Source: CBDDEC01 sp965198045 | GTDB lineage: Bacteria > Chloroflexota > Dehalococcoidia > UBA2979 | Assembly: GCA_965198045.1 (NCBI GenBank) | Contig: CBDAOL010000012.1 | Location: 248,001-312,000 of the forward strand | DNA length: 64,000 bases | Reading direction: 5' to 3' | Shown here: in pieces, positions 17,824 to 27,194 of the stretch | Numbering within the stretch: the stretch's first letter is position 1 | How the letters are laid out: each line of letters begins with the position of its first letter | Translations under genes and position numbers: made by a program | Notes under the pieces: model-generated | Seen by the model: the letters and a program-made list of their open reading frames with translations, nothing else | The model's database searches: none | What the model was told of the DNA's origin: nothing

Positions 17824-17828
<5 letters not shown>
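17631..17828 (+). pseudogene. YihY/BrkB-type membrane protein, N-terminal fragment
   Basis: Only 65 codons remain. The text VRETIREFGADQCPQLAAGI and SYYVLFSIFPLALLFLA is the start of the YihY (BrkB) family, which normally has about 300 residues and six helices. The frame stops at TAA 17826 exactly where recombinase-derived sequence begins. The rest of the gene was deleted when the two sequences joined. Confidence 0.7.
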
Positions 17829-18324
<496 letters not shown>

Positions 18325-18383
18325 ACGGGGTACGAGTATAGGAACGGCTCGGCCGCAGCAGCAATCGAGGCGTGCGCGGTGAG

Positions 18384-18881
18384 TTAACCGATCAGGCCGG
18401 GCAGCGGGTCGATCAGGAGGCGGCCAGCGCCGATGTCGACCTCGCGGATGACGTCTGGGATCGCTGGGATGAGGATGTCCCGTTCGCCTTTGCGGCGCAC
18501 GATGTAGACGTCGTTGGCGCCCGTCTGAAGCACCTCCGCGAGGCGTCCGAGGCTCTCGCCGCCGACGGTGACGACCTCGAGGCCGACAAGATCGTGGATG
18601 TAGTGCTCGCCCTCGGGCGGGGGCGGGAGGTCGGCCTCCTCGATCTCGATCGTCTCGCCGCGAAGGCGCTCGGCGCTCGTGCGGTCGGTGTAGCCGTCGA
18701 AACGAAGGATGGGGTAGCCGTACGGCTCGACGTGGTCGGTGATGATCACGGGTTCGCCGTGCAGCAGGACGGTCGCGCCGGCCTGGAGGCGGCTCGGGTT
18801 ACTGGTGTAGGGCGTGACCTTGACCTGGCCGTTCAGGCCCCAGGCGGCGTTGATGCGTCCGACGGCGATGCGGCCGGGCAC
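18384..18881 (-). CDS. rimM: ribosome maturation factor RimM
   Basis: The 165-residue protein has the RimM N-terminal domain (IAVGRINAAWGLNGQVKVTP) and the PRC-barrel domain (YIHDLVGLEVVTVGGESLGR, then ILIPAIPDVIREVD). It binds S19 and assists maturation of the 30S subunit head. The start is GTG 18881. It is the last gene of a ffh-rpsP-KH-rimM run. The usual next gene trmD is absent; the tRNA-Ala follows 60 bases on. Confidence 0.93.
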   Translation of the reverse strand: MPGRIAVGRINAAWGLNGQVKVTPYTSNPSRLQAGATVLLHGEPVIITDHVEPYGYPILRFDGYTDRTSAERLRGETIEIEEADLPPPPEGEHYIHDLVGLEVVTVGGESLGRLAEVLQTGANDVYIVRRKGERDILIPAIPDVIREVDIGAGRLLIDPLPGLIG

Positions 18882-18898
18882 GCGCAGAGCGCCCTCGG

Positions 18899-19126
18899 TC
18901 AGTCGATGCTCAGCGAGGCGCGCACGCCGCTGCGGACGGCGGCCACGTGGAGCAGCGAACGCATGGCGTTCGCGCAGCGGCCTTCACGACCGATGATGCG
19001 GCCCTTGTCGCCGTCGGCGCAGTAGAGGTGCAGGATCACGCGGTCGCCGTCGTGCTCCTCTTCGACCACCACCTCGTCGGGGTGCTCGGCCAGCGCGCGG
19101 GCGAGGTATTCGATCATTGCCTTCAT
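18899..19126 (-). CDS. khpA: KH-domain RNA-binding protein (YlqC/KhpA family)
   Basis: A 75-residue protein with a single KH domain. The GxxG loop is in DKGRIIGREGRCANAMRSLL. The family (KhpA, formerly YlqC) binds RNA and is nearly always encoded between rpsP and rimM, as here. It lies five bases after rpsP and 17 bases before rimM, so it shares their transcript. Confidence 0.9.
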   Translation of the reverse strand: MKAMIEYLARALAEHPDEVVVEEEHDGDRVILHLYCADGDKGRIIGREGRCANAMRSLLHVAAVRSGVRASLSID

Positions 19127-19131
19127 CGGCG

Positions 19132-19602
19132 CTACTCCTCCGCCGGCTTGTCGTCGCCGTCGCCGTTCGCATCGTCCGCGTCCGCGTCCGCGTCCTCGGC
19201 CACCGCGTCGTCCGCGGCGGGCGCTGCGGCGGCTGCCGAAGCCTCGGTCTCCGCTTTGGCGGCGGCCTCCCTGGCGGCGATCATGCGGTCCTTGCGGTTG
19301 TGGTGCCGGCCGGTGCCCGGGTTGGCGTCGATGTCGCCGGTCTTGCGCTTCGGCGGCTCGACCGTGGTCAGACCGCGCTCGTGCAGCAGCCGATGCACGG
19401 TCTCCGAGGGCTGCGCGCCGTTCTCCAGCCAGTGGCGGATGCGGTCTTCCTTGAGCTCGAGGGTCGTTGGCGAGGTACGCGGGTTGTAGTGCCCCACGAT
19501 CTCGATGAAGTCGCCGTCGCGCGGGGCGCGTTGGTCGGCGATCACGACGCGGTAGGAAGGCTGCTTCCGCTTCCCAGTGCGCCGCAGGCGAATTCGCAGC
19601 AC
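19132..19602 (-). CDS. rpsP: 30S ribosomal protein bS16 with long acidic tail
   Basis: Residues 1-85 are a standard S16 (MLRIRLRRTGKRKQPSYRVV, then ADQRAPRDGDFIEIVGHYNP). The family is usually 80-90 residues; this one is 156. The extra part is first basic (RHHNRKDRMIAAREAAAKAE), then Ala/Asp-rich and acidic. The gene starts the run with khpA and rimM and follows ffh by about 90 bases. Confidence 0.95.
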   Translation of the reverse strand: MLRIRLRRTGKRKQPSYRVVIADQRAPRDGDFIEIVGHYNPRTSPTTLELKEDRIRHWLENGAQPSETVHRLLHERGLTTVEPPKRKTGDIDANPGTGRHHNRKDRMIAAREAAAKAETEASAAAAAPAADDAVAEDADADADDANGDGDDKPAEE

Positions 19603-19691
19603 GCGTTACCTCCGAGGGGCCGGCCAGCTTCGGGCGGGCCTGCATTAGTTTCGTTCAGTGTTCGGCCAGGGGGAGGCGCGAAGCTTGCGCG

Positions 19692-21041
19692 CTACAGACC
19701 CAGCATTCGCATGAGACCACCGGCGCCTTTGCCGGTGGTCATCGCTCGCATCATTTTGCGGGCATCTTTGAATTGGTTCAAGAGGCGGTTCACATCCGCC
19801 GGCGACATTCCGGCGCCGTGCGCGATGCGCCGACGCCGTGATCCGTCGAGAATGTCGGGGTGCCGGCGCTCTTCAAGCGTCATTGACTGAATGATGGCGC
19901 GGCTCTGGCGCATCATCCGCTCGTTCAGGTCGAGGTCCATCGACTTCGCCATCCCGGCTGCGCCCGGGATCATTTCCATCACCCCGCCCAACGGTCCCAT
20001 GCTTTCGAGTTGTTCCATCTGTTGCAGGAAGTCCTCGAGGTCGAACTGACCGCTCTTGATGCGACGGGCGACATCCTGGGCGTCACGCTCGCCCATCGAT
20101 TCTTTGGCCTTCTCGACGAGGGACACGACATCGCCCATACCGAGCACGCGCGAGGCGAAGCGGTCGGGGTGGAACTCCTCGAGCGCCTCGAGGCGCTCAC
20201 CGGTCGTGATGAACTTGATCGGGAGGCCCGTCACTTCACGGACGGAGAGCACGGCGCCACCGCGGGTGTCGGAGTCGACCTTGGTGACGACGATGCCAGT
20301 GCCCTCGATCGCCTCGTCGAACTCGTGGGCGAGCGTCACCGCCTCCTGGCCCGTCATCGCGTCGACGACGATCAGAACCTCGGTCGGGTCGAACTCGTCC
20401 GCCAACTCGGCCAGCCCGTCCGCCGTGTCGTCGTCGAGGGCGACCGCGCCGACGGTGTCGAGGACGACGTGCGTGGCGCTGATGCGCTGCGCCTCCGCTA
20501 GGGCGCGCTTCGTCACCTCGACGGCGGGCGCCTCCTTGTCCTCGATCCAGGCCGGCACCTCGATCTGGTCGGCGAGCACCTGCAGCTGTTCGCTGGCGGC
20601 GACGCGCTCGAAGTCGGTCGACACCAGCAGGGGACGGCCGCCCGCTGCCTTGAACTTCTGCCCGAGGCGGCCGACCAGCGTGGTCTTGCCGGAGCCCTTC
20701 GCGCCCACCACCATCACCTTCGTCGGCCCAGCGTCCGGGCGCAGCAACTCGGCCGAGTCGCCACCCAGCACCTCGACGAGTGTGTCGTTGACGATACCGA
20801 TGATCTGCTGCCCGGGCGTGATCGAATTCAGCACGTCCTGGCCGGTCGCACGCTCGCGGACGCGCTCGACGAAGCCACGCACGACTTTGAAGTTGACGTC
20901 TGCCTCGAGCAACGCGATGCGCACGTCGCGTAGCGCCTCGTCCAGGTCGGCCTCGCTGATGCGGCCGCTGGCGCCGAGGCGTCCGAACGTGTTCTGCAGT
21001 CGCGACGCGAGCGCGTCGAGCATGTGAGCCACCGTCGTCAC
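19692..21041 (-). CDS. ffh: signal recognition particle protein Ffh
   Basis: The protein has the SRP54 N domain (LRDVRIALLEADVNFKVVRG), the GTPase domain (G1 GAKGSGKTTLVGRLG, G4 TKVD) and a methionine-rich M domain ending GGLMRMLGL. It targets membrane proteins to FtsY and the translocon. Some motifs are divergent: the G3 motif, usually DTAGR, is DTVGA, and the usual DxxRPAA is DFERVAA. GTG 21041 gives 449 residues; ATG 21023 (MLDALASRLQ) is the more typical beginning. Membership of the rpsP operon supports the call. Confidence 0.93.
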   Translation of the reverse strand: MTTVAHMLDALASRLQNTFGRLGASGRISEADLDEALRDVRIALLEADVNFKVVRGFVERVRERATGQDVLNSITPGQQIIGIVNDTLVEVLGGDSAELLRPDAGPTKVMVVGAKGSGKTTLVGRLGQKFKAAGGRPLLVSTDFERVAASEQLQVLADQIEVPAWIEDKEAPAVEVTKRALAEAQRISATHVVLDTVGAVALDDDTADGLAELADEFDPTEVLIVVDAMTGQEAVTLAHEFDEAIEGTGIVVTKVDSDTRGGAVLSVREVTGLPIKFITTGERLEALEEFHPDRFASRVLGMGDVVSLVEKAKESMGERDAQDVARRIKSGQFDLEDFLQQMEQLESMGPLGGVMEMIPGAAGMAKSMDLDLNERMMRQSRAIIQSMTLEERRHPDILDGSRRRRIAHGAGMSPADVNRLLNQFKDARKMMRAMTTGKGAGGLMRMLGL

Positions 21042-21105
21042 TTGATCCGCGGGTCGTCTTCAATTGTATTCGACGACCGCGGACGGTCGCGCGCCCGGCG
21101 GCGCG

Positions 21106-21846
21106 CTAGGTCAGCTCAACGAGCTCCGCGATGCCCTCGATCGTGTGGTCCGGCTCGCCCGGCGCATCGTCGAAGAGCGTGCGACCGAGCGAGACCCAGA
21201 CACCGAAGATGCCGTGCCGCTGCGGCGCCACTACGTCCCACTCGATGTTGTCTCCGATGAACCACGTCGCCTCCGCAGGCTCGCCGAGCGCAGCGAGGGC
21301 GTGGCGGTAGGCCTCGTCGTGCGGCTTGCCGATGCCCAGCTCGCCTTCGATCTGGATGTGCTCGAACTAGGACGTCAGCTCGAAGCGGTCGACCTTCCGA
21401 CGCTGGTCGCTCGCAGTGCCGTTCGTCACTAGCCCAAGACGGAAGCCCGCCCCGCGAAGCACCGCGAGGACGCGCGTGGCGTCCGGGAAGAGCGACATGT
21501 CAGCGTCACGCCGGTCGCGATAGTCCTCGGCGACGGTCCGCGCAAGTGCGGGCGGCGCGTCGATGGCGAGCGCCTCGAAGGCCCCGCCGATCACCTCGGT
21601 ACTGGCCGCGCGCAGGTCACGGCGTCCGCGCTCCGCGCGCTCCGGGTCTCTCCAGAAGGCTTCACGCGAGTCGTGAATCGCCGGCAACAGCGCGTCGAGG
21701 GCGAGCCCCTCGATCGCGTCGCACGCGAGCTGCGCCGCCTCGCTCCACGAGCGCTCGTAGCTCCCGGTGTAGTCGATGATCGTGTCGTCGAGGTCAAACA
21801 GCAGCGCTCGCGGCTGCGGAACGCCCTCGGGCGTTAGAAGAACCAT
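21106..21846 (-). pseudogene. HAD-family hydrolase with an in-frame TAG at codon 160
   Basis: The frame has HAD motif I LLFDLDDTIID, motif II GLVTNGT, the lysine in GELGIGKPHDEAY and motif IV TWFIGDNIEWDV. These are all the catalytic parts of a YjjG/PynA-like phosphatase. At 21367-21369 a TAG interrupts the frame between RFELTS and FEHIQIEG, where relatives usually have Tyr or another aromatic residue. The frame is unchanged on both sides. One base change (TAC or TAT to TAG), real or a sequencing error, would explain it. It overlaps the upstream lipoprotein gene by 13 bases. Confidence 0.75.
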
Positions 21847-22695
21847 CGGACGCCGTCCCACTCGATCTGGGGGGCGAGCAGCAGCGAGCCCAGCAGGCCG
21901 CCGAAGAGCATGCCGGTGGCGGCGCCGGAGAACAGGGCGAGGCGCTGGTAGAGCGCTTCGCGATGCGTGCCGGTCGCGAGCAGCGAGGTCAGCGAGAAGA
22001 CATAGATCACCGCGACGCCGAGGTAGATCACGAGCGCTGTGACGAACCCGAGTTTCGCCTCCGGCGACGAAGCCCACGAGCAGTCCGGCGGCGATCACGA
22101 AGGCGATGCCGATCAGGAGTCCCAGCGCGACATAGCGTCGCCCCCGGCCCGGCCGCGCGAGGCGTTGGCGGGCCTCCCACTCCTCGGCGTAGGCGTCCTT
22201 CTGGGCGTCGGCGCTCTGCATCAATGCGACCGCAGGGTCGGGCGCAGCGCGCTGACCCGCGCGGGTGCCGGCGCCGGTCGGGCCCGGACTGGCGGTGGCC
22301 ATCGCCTCGCTACTGGAGATCGCGCCGATACGGCGCATCGAGAAGTAGAGCAGGCCGGCGAGTGCCAGCAGCGAAATCGCCAGGGTGGCGAGCGGGTTGC
22401 GCGAGAACGCGCCTGTCTCGTTGAAGAGCGCATCGCGGGTGAGGCAATCCGAGGGGAGCGGCTCGCCCACGACCACGCGCTCGAAGCAGCCGCGGACGAA
22501 GCCGTCACGATCGAGCGCTGTGTGCGAGACCGCCTGGGCGGTGTAGAGGTCCGAATGCCAGCTGACCGTGTAGAGCGTCTCGCCGTTCGGGCGCTCGACC
22601 GAGCGGACGCCATCGACGACGCGATTCGCCTGGGCGCAGGCGCCGAGGAGGAGCAGGGCGCCGATCAGGATCAGGAGCCTGGACCCGATACGCAT
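21834..22695 (-). pseudogene. lipoprotein/membrane protein, frameshifted near 22057
   Basis: The N-terminus has a lipobox (LLLLGAC) after a signal helix. A membrane helix lies near residues 103-120, and two or three more lie after residue 190. Near 22057 (GGCGAAACTCGGG) the frame changes. The natural continuation VTALVIYLGVAVIYVFSLTS and then FGGLLGSLLLAPQIEWDGVR ends at TAA 21834. Family not recognised. A one-base error is as likely as real inactivation. Confidence 0.6.
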
Positions 22696-22728
22696 CGGGC
22701 CTCCCTTCGGGGCGTCGGGGTCGTTGCC

Positions 22729-23742
22729 CTAGCTCAGGCCGCGCTCGGCGAGAAGCGCCACCACGTCTGTGAGGCGACAGGAGTAGCCCCACTCGTTGTC
22801 GTACCAGGTCATCGTCTTGGCCATGGTGCCGTCCACGATCATCGTCGAGGGCGCGTCGAAGATGGCTGACCCCGGGTGCTGCTTGAAGTCGGTCGAGACC
22901 AACTCCTCGCGCTCGTAGAAGAGGTAGCCCTTGAGCGGCCCCTCCGAGGCGGCCAGGAACGCCTCGTTGATCTCGCCGGCCGAGGCGGTCTGCGAGAGGT
23001 CCGTCACCAGGTCGACGACCGAGACGGTCGGCGTGGGGACGCGATAGGCGAGGCCGTCGAACTTGCCGGCCAGCTCCGGGATCACCTGTCCCACCGCCGC
23101 CGAAGCGCCCGAGGACGTCGGGATGATGTTCAGCCCGGCAGCGCGGGCGCGTCGCAGATCCTTGTGCGAGTTGTCGACGAGGTTCTGGTCGCCGGTGTAG
23201 GCGTGAATGGTCGTCATGAAGCCGCGATCGATGCCGAACGCATCGTGCAGCACCTTTGCCACGAGCACGACGCAGTTGGTGGTGCAGGATCCCGCCGAGA
23301 TGACCTCGTGGGCGGATGGGTCGTACTCCCCGTCGTTGACGCCCATGATCACGGTCCAGTCCTCGCCCCTGGCCGGGGCGGAGATCAGCACCTTCTGCAC
23401 GCCGTTGTGGAGGTGCCGAGCCGCGCCGGCGCGGTCGCGGAAGAGGCCGGTCGATTCGATGACGACATCGACGCCGGCGTCGTCCCAGGGGATGTCCGCC
23501 GGGTCGTTCTCGTTGAGCACTCTGACCTCGTGGCCATCGACCGTGAAGGAGTCGTGGCCATCGATGATCTCGGCGGGGAAGGCGCCGTAGTCGGAGTCGT
23601 GGCGGAGGAGGTGGGTGCGCACGTGCACCGGGCCTCGATTGATCGCGACGATCTCAAAGTCGTCGCGCCGTCGCTCGAACCAGGCGCGGAAGGCCGCGCG
23701 TCCAGTTCGTCCGAATCCGTTGATCCCCACCCGCAGCGTCAT
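22729..23742 (-). CDS. gap: glyceraldehyde-3-phosphate dehydrogenase
   Basis: The 337-residue protein has the NAD-binding motif GINGFGRTGR and the active-site text AGSCTTNC with Cys153. The C-terminal motif is MTWYDNEWGYSCRL. It oxidises glyceraldehyde 3-phosphate in glycolysis or runs in reverse. After the second strand the usual ND (an Asp that binds the adenosine ribose) is NRGP, with Arg36. This may loosen NAD specificity, by analogy with NADP-using forms. The lipoprotein gene starts just downstream. eno is about 1 kb upstream on the same strand. Confidence 0.93.
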   Translation of the reverse strand: MTLRVGINGFGRTGRAAFRAWFERRRDDFEIVAINRGPVHVRTHLLRHDSDYGAFPAEIIDGHDSFTVDGHEVRVLNENDPADIPWDDAGVDVVIESTGLFRDRAGAARHLHNGVQKVLISAPARGEDWTVIMGVNDGEYDPSAHEVISAGSCTTNCVVLVAKVLHDAFGIDRGFMTTIHAYTGDQNLVDNSHKDLRRARAAGLNIIPTSSGASAAVGQVIPELAGKFDGLAYRVPTPTVSVVDLVTDLSQTASAGEINEAFLAASEGPLKGYLFYEREELVSTDFKQHPGSAIFDAPSTMIVDGTMAKTMTWYDNEWGYSCRLTDVVALLAERGLS

Positions 23743-23862
23743 CGCCTGCTCCTCGCCTGACCGCTGGCCTCGCCGACCGTTGGGAGTGACGTGTGATCGA
23801 TTCTACCGCCGGCTCCGCTTGCCCTGAACCCGCCGAGCCGTGGACGAACGCCGGAAACTGAG

Positions 23863-24786
23863 TCAGAAGAGCAGCCGTCGAGGTGCATCCGCCGCCTGGC
23901 GGCGGAACTCGATCAGCAGGTGGCGGCGACGGCCGTGGCCGTCCTCGAACTCCTCGAGGTGGCAGCGGCGTTCGTCATCGAGGTGTGTCTCGACGGCGCG
24001 CACGTGCTCGACGGCCTCGCTGCGCAGCGTATCGCTCGCCGGGAAGTGCGGCGTGAGGTGCAACGAACTGTGCAGTTGCGCGGCGTCGAGGCGGAGCAGC
24101 CAGCCGAATAGCAGCTGCGCCCAGCCCAGGTGGAACGCCTGGTCGGCGAAGTTGAGCGGGTAGCGCTCGTGACTCGCCTCGTTGGCCACGAGCAGCGCGG
24201 TCGGCCCGAAGTTCGGCCGTGCGAAGTCCGAGGCGGCGCGGTAAATCACCCGCAGGTGCGGATCGGCGGCGATCGATTCGCCCGAGAAGTAGTGGCCCAG
24301 CAGATGCTCGGTGGCCCGGCTCGCCTCGTCGCGGCCGAACGCCTCGTGGGTCCAGCGCCGCCACTCGTCGAGCTCCTCGACCAGCCCGCGCTGCGCACCG
24401 ATGAACTCGGTACTGGCGCGGATCAGCGGCAGTGCGCTCTGGTACCCCGCGCGGCGGACGAGCTGCGCGGCGTCCGAGATGCCGAGGAAGGCGCGTGACC
24501 AGAGGCTGGCGAAGCCGGCCATCGTCATCGTGCGTGCGCCCGGCGCGTAGCCCGTGCCGGCGAGCCGCGCCTGCAGCTCCAGCCCCTCGCCGAGGAGCCG
24601 CCAGTCCTCGCCGAGCTCGAATCCCGTCTGACGCCAGGCGTCTTCGGCGTCCCCGCTGAGCCCCTCGGGCGGGCCGAGGAGCGCCCAGCCGTCCGGCACG
24701 CGCATGCCGGAGACGCGCTGTGGCGACGCCGCGATCGGCAGCCCTGGGGCGACGCCCTCGTCGTGGCCGGTCGAGCCGGACGTCAC
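23863..24786 (-). CDS. protein of unknown function coupled to enolase
   Basis: The 307-residue protein is not recognised. It is mostly helical, without signal peptide or membrane segments. His/Trp-rich patches include LGHYFSGESIAADPHLRVIY and LNFADQAFHLGWAQLLFGWL. Its ATG overlaps the eno stop (ATGA), so it is translated with enolase. The composition is typical of the genome. Function cannot be inferred. Confidence 0.7.
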   Translation of the reverse strand: MTSGSTGHDEGVAPGLPIAASPQRVSGMRVPDGWALLGPPEGLSGDAEDAWRQTGFELGEDWRLLGEGLELQARLAGTGYAPGARTMTMAGFASLWSRAFLGISDAAQLVRRAGYQSALPLIRASTEFIGAQRGLVEELDEWRRWTHEAFGRDEASRATEHLLGHYFSGESIAADPHLRVIYRAASDFARPNFGPTALLVANEASHERYPLNFADQAFHLGWAQLLFGWLLRLDAAQLHSSLHLTPHFPASDTLRSEAVEHVRAVETHLDDERRCHLEEFEDGHGRRRHLLIEFRRQAADAPRRLLF

Positions 24787-26066
24787 GCGAACGCCTGCCG
24801 GCCCGGGTAGCGAGCCGCCGCGCCGAGCTGCTCCTCGATGCGCAGCAGCTCGTTGTACTTCGCGTTGCGATCGGTGCGCGCGAGCGAGCCCGTCTTGATC
24901 TGACTGGCGCCCGTCGCGACGGCGAGGTGGGCGATCGTCGTGTCCTCGGTCTCACCGGAGCGGTGCGATATCACCGTGCGCCAGCCGGCCTCGTGCGCGA
25001 TGCGGATGGCGTCGAGGGTCTCCGTCAGCGTGCCGATCTGGTTGATCTTGATCAGGATCGCATTCGCCGCGCGCTCCTCGATGGCGCGTTCGAGGCGCTC
25101 CACGTTGGTGACGAGCAGGTCGTCGCCCACGAGCTGCACGCGATCGCCGAGGCGTGCGGTTAGCCCTTGCCAACCGGCCCAGTCGTTTTCGTCCATGCCG
25201 TCCTCGATCGAGAGGATCGGATAGTCGTCGATCCAGTCCGCCCAGAGATCCACGAGCTCGTCCGAGGTGACGTCGCGCCCTTCGCGTGCGAGCTCGTAGT
25301 GGTCGCCGCGCCACAGCTCGGAGGTCGCGGGGTCGAGGGCGATCGCGATGTCCTCGCCCGGGCGGTAGCCAGCCGCCTCGATCGCCTCGAGCAGCAGGTC
25401 GAGCGCCTCGCGGTTCGTGCCGAGCGAGGGGGCGAAGCCGCCCTCGTCGCCAATGTTGGTGTTGTAGCCACGCTTCGCGAGGGCGGCCTCGAGAGCGTGA
25501 TAGGTCTCGACGCTCCAGCGCAGGCCCTCGGCGAAGGTGGGCGCGCCGACCGGCACGATCATGAACTCCTGGAAGTCGGTGGAGTCGGAAGCGTGCGCGC
25601 CGCCGTTGAGGACGTTGCACATTGGGACCGGCAGCGTCGCCGGGTCCTCGACGCCGGCGAGTCCAGCGAGGTAGCGGAACAGCGGCTGGCCGCGCTCGGC
25701 GGCTGCGGCGTGCGCCAGGGCGAGCGAGACGCCGAGGATCGCGTTGGCGCCGAGGCGGCCCTTGTTCGGCGTGCCGTCGGCGTCGCGCATCGCCTCGTCG
25801 AGCGCCCGCTGGTCCGCCGGGTCGCGTCCGAGCAGGAGCGGGCGCAGCGTGTCGTGTACGTTCGCGACCGCTTGCAAGACGCCCTTGCCGCCGTAGCGAG
25901 CGGCGTCGCCGTCGCGCAGCTCGACCGCCTCGTGCTCGCCGGTGGAGGCGCCGCTGGGCACGAGCGCGCGTCCGAGCGTGCCGTCGTCGAGGATGACATC
26001 GACCTCGACGGTGGGGTTGCCGCGGGAGTCGAGCAGCTCGCGGGCGCGGATGTCGGCGATCGGCAT
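24783..26066 (-). CDS. eno: enolase
   Basis: At 427 residues this is a complete enolase: SGASTGEHEAVELRDGD near the N-terminus, SIEDGMDENDW (metal ligands), LLIKINQIGT (catalytic Lys), and SHRSGETEDTTIAHLAVA. The ending is KTGSLARTDRNAKYNELLRI. It converts 2-phosphoglycerate to phosphoenolpyruvate. It lies in the same orientation as gap further on, with the coupled unknown gene behind it. Confidence 0.97.
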   Translation of the reverse strand: MPIADIRARELLDSRGNPTVEVDVILDDGTLGRALVPSGASTGEHEAVELRDGDAARYGGKGVLQAVANVHDTLRPLLLGRDPADQRALDEAMRDADGTPNKGRLGANAILGVSLALAHAAAAERGQPLFRYLAGLAGVEDPATLPVPMCNVLNGGAHASDSTDFQEFMIVPVGAPTFAEGLRWSVETYHALEAALAKRGYNTNIGDEGGFAPSLGTNREALDLLLEAIEAAGYRPGEDIAIALDPATSELWRGDHYELAREGRDVTSDELVDLWADWIDDYPILSIEDGMDENDWAGWQGLTARLGDRVQLVGDDLLVTNVERLERAIEERAANAILIKINQIGTLTETLDAIRIAHEAGWRTVISHRSGETEDTTIAHLAVATGASQIKTGSLARTDRNAKYNELLRIEEQLGAAARYPGRQAFA

Positions 26067-26171
26067 GCGGCGGTCCCCCCGGCGCTCAGCGCGGCGCGGC
26101 GAACACCGTGCGGCTACCTGGCGCGATCATGGCGCGACCATCGGCGAGGAACAAGCGTGGCCGCCGGGGCG

Positions 26172-27080
26172 TCAGGCGCGCGGGTGGACGTTCTCGTAGA
26201 CCTCGCGCAGGTGCCGGTCGGCGAGTTGTGTGTAGACCTGCGTGGTCGACACGTTGGCGTGACCCAGCAGCTCCTGCACGTCGCGCACGGATGCACCGCC
26301 GCGCAGCAGGTGCGTGGCGAACGAGTGCCGCAGCGTGTGCGGTGTGACGTGGGTCTCGATGTTGGCGGTCTTCACATACCCCTTGAGGATCAGCCAGAAC
26401 CCCTGGCGGGTCAGGCGCTCACCTCGCCGGTTCACGAACAGGGCCGTCTGGGTGCGGTTCTTGAGCAGTGCCGGGCGGCCGGAGTCGAGGTAGCGCTCGA
26501 GGGCCTGGCTGGCCTGCTCGTGCACCGGAATCGTGCGCTCCTTCGCACCCTTGCCGACGCAGCGCACCCAGGCAGGCCGTGGCGAGAGGTGCAGGCTGTC
26601 GAGGTTCAGCGAAACGAGCTCAGTGACGCGCATGCCGGTGGCGTACACCGCCTCGATCATCGCGGTGTCACGAGTGGCCTCGGGGGTGTCGGCCTGACGG
26701 ACGGCGAGGAGCAGAGCGTCGACCTCCTGCGTCGTCATCGGCTTCGGCACCGGCTTCGGCGCACGGGGCGAATCAATCGCGGCGGTGGGGTTCGAGCTGA
26801 GGTCGCCGTGGTCGAGCAGGAACGCGCAGAAGGACTTCACCGCCGCGACCTTGCGAGCGACCGTGGACTTCGCGTACTGGCGACCGTTCAGGTCGGCGAT
26901 GTAGCCATTGATGAGATCGCGGTCGATGTCCGAAGCCGAGGGCGTGGCGCCGTTCGCTCCCTGGGTCGTGGCGAACGCGGCGAAGCCGCTCAGATCATTC
27001 CGGTAGGCGTCGATCGTGTTCTTCGAGGATCCGCGTTCAGCGGACAAGTAATGGAGGAAAGCGGTCACGCGCTCTTCCAC
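26172..27080 (-). CDS. XerC/XerD-type tyrosine recombinase
   Basis: The 302-residue protein has an N-terminal SAM-like core-binding domain. The catalytic residues of tyrosine recombinases are present: R in TGMRVTEL, K in GKGAKER, HTLRHSFATHL, LLGHANVSTTQ and Y in VYTQL. Length and C-terminus (HPRA) match chromosome-dimer resolution recombinases rather than phage integrases. It sits among housekeeping genes (eno, pcm, uvrC), which supports a Xer role. Whether it is XerC or XerD cannot be told. Confidence 0.88.
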   Translation of the reverse strand: MEERVTAFLHYLSAERGSSKNTIDAYRNDLSGFAAFATTQGANGATPSASDIDRDLINGYIADLNGRQYAKSTVARKVAAVKSFCAFLLDHGDLSSNPTAAIDSPRAPKPVPKPMTTQEVDALLLAVRQADTPEATRDTAMIEAVYATGMRVTELVSLNLDSLHLSPRPAWVRCVGKGAKERTIPVHEQASQALERYLDSGRPALLKNRTQTALFVNRRGERLTRQGFWLILKGYVKTANIETHVTPHTLRHSFATHLLRGGASVRDVQELLGHANVSTTQVYTQLADRHLREVYENVHPRA

Positions 27081-27194
27081 CCGGGAACCCCCTACCAGCC
27101 GGCCTGCCGGTGAACGTCCGCCCGAGGGCGACGCATTCGCGCGTCTTGGTCCCGGTCGAGGCAGCCGTCCTCGCTGTCCCCGCCGCGTGACAGG

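Noticed and set aside
21367..21369. TAG read as pyrrolysine
   Set aside because: No Pyl genes were seen, the family is not known for it, and one base change from Tyr is simpler.
26172..27080. Tyrosine recombinase as integrase of the island
   Set aside because: It is 8 kb away, sits among housekeeping genes and has the length and ending of XerC/XerD.
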